This document shows positions 25,495-31,965 of a stretch of 64,000 bases of DNA, in pieces. The DNA lies in NCBI RefSeq assembly GCF_001185345.1, contig NZ_KQ236744.1, positions 819,908-883,907 on the forward strand. Direction: 5' to 3'. A program made the position numbers and the translations under genes. This stretch comes from Dorea sp. D27 (lineage in GTDB: Bacteria; Bacillota; Clostridia; Lachnospirales; Lachnospiraceae). Under the pieces are notes generated by a model. That model made no database searches. It had not been told where the DNA came from and saw only the letters and a list, made by a program, of their open reading frames with translations. The first letter of the stretch is position 1. Every line of letters begins with the position of its first letter.

Positions 25495-26813
25495 TGGTGA
25501 GAGCAGTGAATTATGAACAGGCCGCAGCCTATATAGAGGAGCTGCCTAAATTTACGAAAAAGCATTCGCTGGACCACACCCGGGAGTTCTTAAGGCGGCT
25601 GGGCAATCCAGGTGAAGACCGGAAGATTGTCCACGTAGCCGGGACAAATGGAAAAGGTTCGGTGTGCGCATATATACAAGAGATACTGATGGCTGAGGGG
25701 AAAAGGACGGGGTTCTTTACGTCCCCTCATCTTATATCCGTCAATGAAAGGATACGGGTTGACAATGTACCGGTGGAGGATGAGACTTTCCTTGACGTAT
25801 TCTGCCAGGTCATGGAGGTAGTTGGAGAGATGGAGCGTGAAGGCATATCCCATCCTTCCTATTTTGAATTTCTCTATGGCATGGGGATGAAAGTGTTCGC
25901 TGCGGCAGATGTCGAGTATATCATCCTGGAGACAGGTCTGGGCGGAAGGCTTGACGCGACGAATTCTGCAGGGAATCCGTGCCTGACCGTCATAACGTCC
26001 ATCAGTCTTGACCATACGGACATACTTGGAGACACGATTGAAAAGATTGCGGCTGAGAAAGCAGGAATTATCAAGACAGGGGTACCTCTGATTTTTGACG
26101 GAAGCTGCCGCTCTGCGGCAAAAGTGATTCGAATGAAGGCAGAAGAGATGGGGGCGCCCTGTAGAGAAATCTCGAAAAATGCGTACGAAATCCTGGAAGT
26201 TGGGCGCAAATCTATTGCTTTTTGCAGGACGAATGCGTATGATAAAGATGTTACGTGGAAGATGCCTGTCTGTGGCGTCTATCAGGTTATGAATGCAGTT
26301 CTTGCCCTGGAAGCGGCGGATTACCTTCTTGCAGACGAAGGTGTCCACAGGGACCGGTGGCACGAAGCGCTGGCTGCGGTAAAGTGGCAGGGACGGATGG
26401 AAGAAGCCGCCCCTCATGTGACGATAGACGGAGCCCACAATCCTGGTGCGGTGGAGGCATTTACAGAGACTGTGCGGATATTGGAAGAAGGGAAAGAAGC
26501 CAGGCCTGTGGTCATATTTTCCGCAGTGGCGGATAAGAGCTATGAACAGATGATATCATATCTGTGCCAGAATCTGGATGCAGCTGTTTATATTGTCACG
26601 GAAATCGATGACAGACGTAAGGTACCGGCCCGGGAATTGGGACAGGTATTTGTTAGATATACAGATAAAAGAGTGATTGTTAAAAATGAGTTGAGGGATG
26701 CCCTTGACACGGCCAGGGATATCAGGGGAGAGGGAGAGATATATTGTCTTGGTTCCCTGTATCTGGCAGGGATGGTAAAAAAGCTGTTGGCAGGAGGCGA
26801 AGAACATGCTTGA
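25494..26813 (+). CDS. folC: Folylpolyglutamate synthase / dihydrofolate synthase
   Basis: Mur-ligase-family enzyme adding glutamate to folates. 439 residues from the ATG that overlaps the upstream stop (TAATG at 25492-25496); a frame extension to 25461 would overlap the previous gene by 34 bp and is less likely. P-loop GTNGKGSVCAYIQ near residue 49, FFTSPHLISVNERIR, ETGLGGRLDATN, SLDHTDILG and DGAHNPGA are all family signatures. The 44-aa gene downstream starts before its stop codon. Confidence 0.93.
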   Translation: MVRAVNYEQAAAYIEELPKFTKKHSLDHTREFLRRLGNPGEDRKIVHVAGTNGKGSVCAYIQEILMAEGKRTGFFTSPHLISVNERIRVDNVPVEDETFLDVFCQVMEVVGEMEREGISHPSYFEFLYGMGMKVFAAADVEYIILETGLGGRLDATNSAGNPCLTVITSISLDHTDILGDTIEKIAAEKAGIIKTGVPLIFDGSCRSAAKVIRMKAEEMGAPCREISKNAYEILEVGRKSIAFCRTNAYDKDVTWKMPVCGVYQVMNAVLALEAADYLLADEGVHRDRWHEALAAVKWQGRMEEAAPHVTIDGAHNPGAVEAFTETVRILEEGKEARPVVIFSAVADKSYEQMISYLCQNLDAAVYIVTEIDDRRKVPARELGQVFVRYTDKRVIVKNELRDALDTARDIRGEGEIYCLGSLYLAGMVKKLLAGGEEHA

Positions 26814-26940
26814 TTTTGAAGAGGAATTAAAGAAATTCCAACCCAGTGTGGAAGTGGAAGATATAGAAGATGCAGTCTATCAGGAGGATTTGACTGATAT
26901 GACGGATATACTCAAAGAAATGATAGAGCAGACGAAGTAG
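26806..26940 (+). CDS. Conserved-looking 44-aa acidic protein
   Basis: Starts at an ATG that overlaps the last codons of folC, eight bases after AGGAGG (26792-26797), and reads MLDFEEELKKFQPSVEVEDI and 24 more residues. Strongly acidic (many Glu/Asp), no Cys, no membrane segment; probably helical. The TAG at 26938-26940 ends 20 bp before the TPR gene. The good ribosome site and the tight fit between two genes argue that it is real. Function unknown. Confidence 0.75.
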   Translation: MLDFEEELKKFQPSVEVEDIEDAVYQEDLTDMTDILKEMIEQTK

Positions 26941-26960
26941 AAGAAGGGTTACGTAGATAT

Positions 26961-28334
26961 ATGGATTATTCAATGAAACTCTTATACCAGTCCAATTATT
27001 GGTATAACGATGGACTTAAGAAAGCCAATATCCGGGATTTATCCGGCGCGATAACATCCTTAAGGCGCAGTTTACAATATAATAGAGCGAACATTGCTGC
27101 CAGAAATCTTCTAGGCCTTGTATATTACGGCAGAGGAGATGTGGGTGAGGCTTTGGTTGAGTGGATTCTCAGCAAGAATTTCCAGTCTCATGAAAACATA
27201 TCCAATTATTATATCCAGAAGCTTCAGGAGACGCAGGGAGAGCTTGATACGCTGAATCAGGCGGTTAAGAAGTTCAACCAGGCGCTCGGGTATGCCCGCC
27301 AGAACGGCGAAGACCTGGCAATCATACAGCTTAAGAAGGTCGTCGCCGCTCATCCGACCTATGTGAAAGCATATCAGCTTCTCGCACTTTTATATCTCCA
27401 GACAGAGCAGTATTCCAAAGCGAGGCAGTGCCTGAGGATAGCCCACAAGCTGGACACGACGGACGACATCACGCTTAGGTACATGCATGAGCTGAACCAG
27501 GTACGCAAAGCAAAGAATGTACGGATCAAGGAGAAGGATTCCGAGGAACAGCAGCAGACCGTTACTTATAATATCGGTAATGAAACGATTATACAGCCGG
27601 TGTCATCGAGCTACAAAGAACACACAGGGCTGCATACGATTGTGAATATAGCAATCGGAGTGCTTGTGGGAGTCGCGGTCATGTGGTTTATGATTATGCC
27701 CGCGATCAACGCCTCAAGACAGGATAAGCTCAATAAGCAGACCGTGGCGTTCAGCGACCAGATTGCGACGCAGAAAGCACAGATAAGTGCTTTGAAGAAA
27801 GAGCTTGAGGATTATCGTTCCACGAGCGAGGAGACGGAAAATGCCAAAGCCACGGCTACTTCCACCCAGGACAGTTATGAGATAGTCATGAACATCTCCA
27901 AGCATTATAATGCAAAGGATATGAGCAACGATGCCATGCTGGAGGAACTTTTGAAAGTTAATGCGGAATCACTTGGAACCGTGGGGCGGGAACGCTTTGA
28001 CGAGATAACCGGGGAGCTCTATCCGAGGATGTGCGAGGACCTGTACTCTACATCTAAGAATAATTTTGAAGTTGCCAACTATGATACTGCTATCAGCAAT
28101 CTTGAAAAGGTAATGCAGATGGATGAAGGATATTCCGACGGCGGTGCCAAGCTTCTGCTTGCCCAGTCTTATGAAAAGAAAGGGGACCAGGACAAGGCGA
28201 ATATCGAGTATCAGAAGATTATAGAGAACTATCCGAACACCGAGGCGGCATCCGAGGCTCAAAAAGCACTGGACGAACAGAAGACCGGCGGGGAGAACAA
28301 GGACGATGGCGGTACGGATGATCAAACTGAATAA
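26961..28334 (+). CDS. TPR-repeat membrane protein
   Basis: 457 residues. N-terminal tetratricopeptide repeats (about 20-175: AITSLRRSLQYNRANIAARN, AIIQLKKVVAAHPTYVKAYQ, ARQCLRIAHKLDTTD), one membrane helix at about 226-250 (IVNIAIGVLVGVAVMWFMIM), a coiled coil (KQTVAFSDQIATQKAQISAL), then a second TPR set (YDTAISNLEKVMQMDEGYSD) and an acidic Gly/Asp tail. The arrangement suggests a cytosolic and an outer protein-binding module joined through the membrane. Partners unknown; a terminator follows. Confidence 0.8.
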   Translation: MDYSMKLLYQSNYWYNDGLKKANIRDLSGAITSLRRSLQYNRANIAARNLLGLVYYGRGDVGEALVEWILSKNFQSHENISNYYIQKLQETQGELDTLNQAVKKFNQALGYARQNGEDLAIIQLKKVVAAHPTYVKAYQLLALLYLQTEQYSKARQCLRIAHKLDTTDDITLRYMHELNQVRKAKNVRIKEKDSEEQQQTVTYNIGNETIIQPVSSSYKEHTGLHTIVNIAIGVLVGVAVMWFMIMPAINASRQDKLNKQTVAFSDQIATQKAQISALKKELEDYRSTSEETENAKATATSTQDSYEIVMNISKHYNAKDMSNDAMLEELLKVNAESLGTVGRERFDEITGELYPRMCEDLYSTSKNNFEVANYDTAISNLEKVMQMDEGYSDGGAKLLLAQSYEKKGDQDKANIEYQKIIENYPNTEAASEAQKALDEQKTGGENKDDGGTDDQTE

Positions 28335-28359
28335 GGAAAAAACAGGGTTACAGAAGATA

Positions 28360-28393
28360 AAGGATATGCAATTAGATTGCATGTCCTTTTTTG
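28360..28393 (+). terminator. Intrinsic terminator after the TPR gene
   Basis: AAGGATATGCAAT pairs with ATTGCATGTCCTT around a short loop (28360-28387), followed by six T. It separates the folC-TPR unit from the spoIIA operon. Confidence 0.88.
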
Positions 28394-28410
28394 GTGACAT
28401 CGACGAAGAA

Positions 28411-28497
28411 AGGGTTGGGGACGGAGGTTTTTTAGATTTCCTCCGTCCCCAATTAAAAAATCCCTGTCCCAAATTGAATTTGCCCTGTCCCGATATA
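28411..28497. repeat. Palindromic repeat copy in front of spoIIAA
   Basis: Arms TTGGGGACGGAGG (28415-28427) and CCTCCGTCCCCAA (28440-28452), then two inverted head units TCCCTGTCCC and GCCCTGTCCC. Head-to-core order reads on the minus strand. It fills the space between the terminator and the spoIIAA ribosome site, where the spoIIA promoter would be expected. Confidence 0.94.
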
Positions 28498-28522
28498 AAA
28501 CATAGAAAAGAGGAGGAGTAAC

Positions 28523-28834
28523 ATGAAGTATGAAGTGCAGGAGAATTGCCTTACCATATTCCTGCCGACAGAACTGGATCATCACAATGCAGAGAGCATC
28601 AGGCGAGAGGCTGACCATCTGATTGAAAAGAACCATATCCGATATGTAATTTTTGATTTTGCGGATACGGTTTTCTGCGACAGTTCTGGGATTGGCGTGA
28701 TTATGGGACGCTACAAGCGAATCTATATGTTAGGAGGAGAGGTGTGTGCAGTCCACACCAATGAAAGAATGAAGAAAATTTTGACTATGTCCGGAGCAAC
28801 AAAAATTATGCAGATATATGAGGAGGATAAGTAG
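28523..28834 (+). CDS. spoIIAA: Anti-anti-sigma factor SpoIIAA
   Basis: 103-residue STAS-domain protein that, when unphosphorylated, frees sigma-F from SpoIIAB in the forespore. The conserved phosphorylation segment is CDSSGIGVIMGRYK with the serine pair at 54-55. A strong GAGGAGGAG precedes the ATG. First gene of the spoIIA operon; its stop TAG is directly followed by the spoIIAB ATG. Confidence 0.96.
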   Translation: MKYEVQENCLTIFLPTELDHHNAESIRREADHLIEKNHIRYVIFDFADTVFCDSSGIGVIMGRYKRIYMLGGEVCAVHTNERMKKILTMSGATKIMQIYEEDK

Positions 28835-29290
28835 ATGGAAAATACGAATGAAATGCAGTTGATATTTGACAGCCGTTCATCTAATGAGTCATTTGCGAGG
28901 GTCACGGTAGCGGCTTTTATGACCTCACTGAACCCGACGGTAGAAGAAGTCTCCGATGTCAAGACGGCCGTGTCAGAAGCAGTTACCAACGCAATCATCC
29001 ATGGATATGAGAGCGAAGTACATAATATCTATATCCGATGCAGGACAGAAGGCAAGACCCTGTTCCTGGAGATTGAGGACAAGGGAAAAGGCATACCGGA
29101 TGTAAAAAAGGCTATGGAACCGCTCTTTACAACGAAGCCGGAATTAGACCGGTCTGGCATGGGATTTTCGTTCATGGAAGCTTTCATGGACCATCTGGAT
29201 GTCGTATCTGAACCAGGTAAAGGAACAACCGTAAAAATGGAAAAAACTATTGGTAAAGGACGTAAGGTATGGACCACACAATCGCTTTGA
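28835..29290 (+). CDS. spoIIAB: Anti-sigma F factor / serine kinase SpoIIAB
   Basis: 151-residue GHKL-fold kinase that binds sigma-F and phosphorylates SpoIIAA. The N-box is EAVTNAIIHGYE, the G1 box EDKGKGIPDV and the G2 region RSGMGFSFMEAFMD. No gap separates it from spoIIAA, and its 3' end overlaps sigF by 22 bp, a coupling often seen for anti-sigma/sigma pairs. Its C-terminal tail is slightly longer than in Bacillus. Confidence 0.95.
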   Translation: MENTNEMQLIFDSRSSNESFARVTVAAFMTSLNPTVEEVSDVKTAVSEAVTNAIIHGYESEVHNIYIRCRTEGKTLFLEIEDKGKGIPDVKKAMEPLFTTKPELDRSGMGFSFMEAFMDHLDVVSEPGKGTTVKMEKTIGKGRKVWTTQSL

Positions 29291-29982
29291 TTCAAAAATC
29301 TCACCAGGGGGATGAAGAAGCGAGAGCACAGTTAGTAGAGGAAAATGCAGGACTTGTATGGTGCATTGTTAAACGTTTTTATAACCGGGGCGCTGAAGCA
29401 GAAGATCTGTTCCAGGTCGGGAATATCGGGCTCTTGAAGGCAATCGATAAGTTCGATATGTCGTATGAAGTCAAGTTCTCGACCTATGCTGTCCCGATGA
29501 TATCTGGGGAAATAAAGCGTTTTCTCAGAGACGACGGCATGATTAAGGTAAGCCGTTCTTTGAAGGAGCTTGCCTACAAAGCGTACCTCTGTCAGGAAAG
29601 GCTTCAAGAGGCACTTGGACGGGAACCGACTATAACTGAGATAGCAGAATATCTTGAGGTCGACCGGGAAGAGCTTACGATGGCGCTGGATGCAAGCGGC
29701 GATATCGAATCGCTGCACAAGCCTATATATCAAAAAGAAGGGCAGGAAATCCGTCTCATGGACAAGCTTCCGGAAAAAGAAGGCGGAGAGGAGAAGATTC
29801 TGAACCATATGCTGCTCCAGCAGCTGCTGGAATATCTTAACAAAGATGAACGACAGCTTATCTATCTGCGGTATTTTGCCAACCAGACGCAGTCGCAGGT
29901 AGGTCAGGAACTGGGAATATCCCAGGTACAGGTATCGCGTCTGGAAAAGAAAATTTTAAAACGACTGCGTGAAAGAATATAA
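29269..29982 (+). CDS. sigF: Forespore RNA polymerase sigma factor SigF
   Basis: 237 residues with sigma-70 regions 2, 3 and 4: region 2 ENAGLVWCIVKRFYNRGAEA, DLFQVGNIGLLKAIDKFD, KFSTYAVPMISGEIKRFLRD; region 3 PTITEIAEYLEV; region 4 QTQSQVGQELGISQVQVSRL. Context with spoIIAA-AB identifies it as sigma-F rather than sigma-G or sigma-B. It turns on the first forespore genes. A sigma-G-type promoter for the spoVA group lies 14 bp downstream. Confidence 0.96.
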   Translation: MDHTIALIQKSHQGDEEARAQLVEENAGLVWCIVKRFYNRGAEAEDLFQVGNIGLLKAIDKFDMSYEVKFSTYAVPMISGEIKRFLRDDGMIKVSRSLKELAYKAYLCQERLQEALGREPTITEIAEYLEVDREELTMALDASGDIESLHKPIYQKEGQEIRLMDKLPEKEGGEEKILNHMLLQQLLEYLNKDERQLIYLRYFANQTQSQVGQELGISQVQVSRLEKKILKRLRERI

Positions 29983-29995
29983 AAAGCATACCCGT

Positions 29996-30024
29996 GTATA
30001 TTTTCCCGAAATATATCCATACTA
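29996..30024 (+). promoter_or_regulatory. Sigma-G-like promoter of the spoVA group
   Basis: GTATA (29996-30000), 17-base spacer, CATACTA (30018-30024), matching the known sigma-G pattern GHATR and CATNMTA (usual spacing 17-18). It lies right after sigF and 33 bp before the 51-aa gene. Confidence 0.6.
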
Positions 30025-30056
30025 ACCCACAAAAGAAGTATAAGGAGGGTGTCAGT

Positions 30057-30212
30057 ATGGATGAGGCCAGGAAAAAACTCCGGGTATGCTTAATTTGTGT
30101 AGTAGCAGCGGCCGTCATTATAGGCTGTATCTATTACTTTAATGACGTAAGAAGCAAAAGCGATGTCAGCGAGGGAACGCTAATAATGACTGAAATGGAA
30201 AGCAGGGTGTAG
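30057..30212 (+). CDS. 51-aa single-pass membrane protein heading the spoVA operon
   Basis: Starts after AAGGAGGG (30042-30049) and reads MDEARKKLRVCLICVVAAAV with one membrane helix (about residues 9-27) and a short Ser/Glu-rich tail. A positively charged N-terminus suggests the tail is outside the membrane. It ends two bases before the spoVAA start, so it is co-translated with spoVAA. I do not recognise it in the Bacillus spoVA operon. Its place behind a sigma-G-like promoter suggests a forespore membrane role. Confidence 0.75.
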   Translation: MDEARKKLRVCLICVVAAAVIIGCIYYFNDVRSKSDVSEGTLIMTEMESRV

Positions 30213-30214
30213 GC

Positions 30215-30889
30215 ATGGCGGCAAACAGCGAGACAGTATATATAAAAGCAGACAGAAATGTAGAAGTTACAAAACCTGACGTGACACTTGGGGACGTGCT
30301 TACGATGGAATGTTCCAATCCGTCGGTTGTTCCGAAGCTGAATACGCTGAAGCTTTTGAAATTTCATCACACAGATAAGAAAAGCCAAAACAGAGTTGCA
30401 ATATCCATCTTAAAAGTTATAGAAATTATTCATGAACAGTTTCCTAATATGGATATACAGAATCTGGGGGAACAGGACTTTATCGTAACATACGAGCAGC
30501 AGCAGACGGCCGGTGGATTTGCACATGTACTGAAAGCGGCATGCGTAATCGTCATTACGTTTATAGGCGCTGCATTTTCTATTATGGCCTTCAACAATGA
30601 CGTTGATACGGTCAAACTCTTCTCCCAGATATACGAGCTCGTAACTGGTCGGAAGACAGATGGCTTTACGATACTGGAACTGACGTACTGTATCGGGCTT
30701 ATAATAGGAATTCTCATCTTCTTTAATCACTTTGGCAAGAAAAAGTTCACCGTAGACCCGACTCCAATGGAAGTTGAGATGCGTCTGTATGAAAATGATA
30801 TTCAGACGACATTGATAGAAACATATTCCAGAAAGGGCAAAGAACAGGATGTGGGCAGCACAAATCCTTCTGGCACTCATCGGACTTAG
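30215..30889 (+). CDS. spoVAA: Stage V sporulation protein AA
   Basis: 224 residues: a soluble N-terminal part (about 1-95, two small alpha/beta domains in the known Bacillus protein) and two or three membrane segments (HVLKAACVIVITFIGAAFSI, LTYCIGLIIGILIFF). Part of the SpoVA complex in the inner forespore membrane that moves Ca-dipicolinate into the spore and out on germination. It overlaps spoVAB by 41 bp. Confidence 0.9.
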   Translation: MAANSETVYIKADRNVEVTKPDVTLGDVLTMECSNPSVVPKLNTLKLLKFHHTDKKSQNRVAISILKVIEIIHEQFPNMDIQNLGEQDFIVTYEQQQTAGGFAHVLKAACVIVITFIGAAFSIMAFNNDVDTVKLFSQIYELVTGRKTDGFTILELTYCIGLIIGILIFFNHFGKKKFTVDPTPMEVEMRLYENDIQTTLIETYSRKGKEQDVGSTNPSGTHRT

Positions 30890-31265
30890 CGCCGGAGTAG
30901 TTGTTGCCGGCGGTCTGTTTTCCTTTATCATCGGACTTGGAGTCGTATCCGATTTTGCAGACCGTACGCACACCGGAGAACACGTCTTATTGTATGAAGA
31001 CTGCGTCGCACTCGGGGGTATGCTTGGCAATATATTTTTTATTTACAGGATTGCCATTCCCCACGGCGGATTCCTGCTGCCTATATTCGGGCTGTTTGCA
31101 GGCATATTTGTTGGCTGCTGGTCCATGGCGCTTGCAGAAATCTTAAACGTATTTCCAATTTTTATCCGGCGTGTTAAGCTACTAAGATACATCCCTTATC
31201 TTATCGCCGGCATGGCATTTGGCAAAGGAATCGGTTCATTGATATTCTTTTTCAACCGCTGGTAA
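30849..31265 (+). CDS. spoVAB: Stage V sporulation protein AB
   Basis: 138-residue membrane protein with about four helices: LLALIGLSAGVVVAGGLFSF, LGGMLGNIFFIYRIAIP, FLLPIFGLFAGIFVGCW and LIAGMAFGKGIGSLIFFF. Sequence, length and place after spoVAA fit SpoVAB. The stop TAA is directly followed by the head of a palindromic repeat that fills the gap to spoVAC. Confidence 0.9.
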   Translation: MWAAQILLALIGLSAGVVVAGGLFSFIIGLGVVSDFADRTHTGEHVLLYEDCVALGGMLGNIFFIYRIAIPHGGFLLPIFGLFAGIFVGCWSMALAEILNVFPIFIRRVKLLRYIPYLIAGMAFGKGIGSLIFFFNRW

Positions 31266-31368
31266 AAAGGGACACGGTAAATTCAATCAGGGACAGGGAT
31301 AAGTGAGGTTGGGGACGGAGGTTTTTTAAAAAACCTCCGTCCCCAACCTCACCCGCCCGAGTTATCCC
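31266..31368. repeat. Palindromic repeat between spoVAB and spoVAC, 25-bp arms, no loop
   Basis: Directly after the spoVAB stop: AAAGGGACACGGTAAATT, then CAGGGACAGGGATAA, then a perfect palindrome whose 25-base left arm (31303-31327, GTGAGGTTGGGGACGGAGG plus six T) is complementary to 31328-31352 with no unpaired base. An outer GGGATAA/TTATCCC pair (31296-31302, 31362-31368) brackets it. The ribosome site of spoVAC (AAAAGGAGGA) starts two bases later. Confidence 0.96.
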
Positions 31369-31385
31369 CAAAAGGAGGAAAAATT

Positions 31386-31847
31386 GTGGATAAGCAAAAA
31401 CAGCAGCAGGCTTATGAAAATTATGTAAAACAAAAAACGCCGGTACACAACCTTCCGGCTAATATGGCGAAGGCTTTCGTTGTCGGAGGCACCATCTGTG
31501 TCATTGGACAGGCAATTTTGAACTATTGTGAGAAGGCAGGGCTTGATAAGGACACGAGTGCCGGATGGACTTCTCTCATCCTTATCCTGCTCAGCGTACT
31601 GCTGACCGGAATTAATATATACCCAAGCATCGCCAAATGGGGGGGAGCCGGCGCACTCGTGCCCATAACCGGTTTCGCAAACTCTGTGGCAGCGCCTGCC
31701 ATAGAATATAAGAAAGAAGGCCAGGTAATGGGCATCGGCTGCAAGATTTTCACAATCGCAGGTCCGGTTATCCTATATGGTATCTTTACAAGCTGGGTCA
31801 TAGGACTTGGCTATTGGATTCTAAAACTTGCTGATATCATCAAATAG
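31386..31847 (+). CDS. spoVAC: Stage V sporulation protein AC
   Basis: 153-residue membrane protein; in Bacillus SpoVAC is the mechanosensitive channel part of the DPA complex. Uses a GTG start at 31386, decided by AAAAGGAGGA six bases upstream. Four or more helices, with AKAFVVGGTICVIGQAILNY and GAGALVPITGFANSVAAPAIEYKKEG typical of the SpoVAC/SpoVAE family. The next gene is the Ca2+-ATPase, not spoVAD as in other spore formers. Confidence 0.95.
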   Translation: MDKQKQQQAYENYVKQKTPVHNLPANMAKAFVVGGTICVIGQAILNYCEKAGLDKDTSAGWTSLILILLSVLLTGINIYPSIAKWGGAGALVPITGFANSVAAPAIEYKKEGQVMGIGCKIFTIAGPVILYGIFTSWVIGLGYWILKLADIIK

Positions 31848-31862
31848 ATTTTGCGATAGACA

Positions 31863-31891
31863 ACATATTCCCGATTCTTACCGCATAAGGT
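31863..31891 (+). promoter_or_regulatory. Possible sigma-E-like promoter before the Ca2+-ATPase
   Basis: ACATATT (31863-31869), 14-base spacer, CATAAGGT (31884-31891). The -35 matches six of seven positions of the known KMATATT pattern, the spacing is exact, and the -10 keeps CATA and the final T. If real, the pump would be made in the mother cell. Weak evidence; could be chance. Confidence 0.3.
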
Positions 31892-31965
31892 TGTACTAGG
31901 ACAGGAAGTACAGGCCTGTTGAATTCCATTTAAAGGGGTTAATGTGGATAAGGAGAGGGAATATT

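Noticed and set aside
28453..28522. Sigma-H promoter for spoIIAA within the repeat
   Set aside because: A GAAT-type -10 is present at about 28474, but no AGGA-type -35 lies at the right distance, so it is not claimed.
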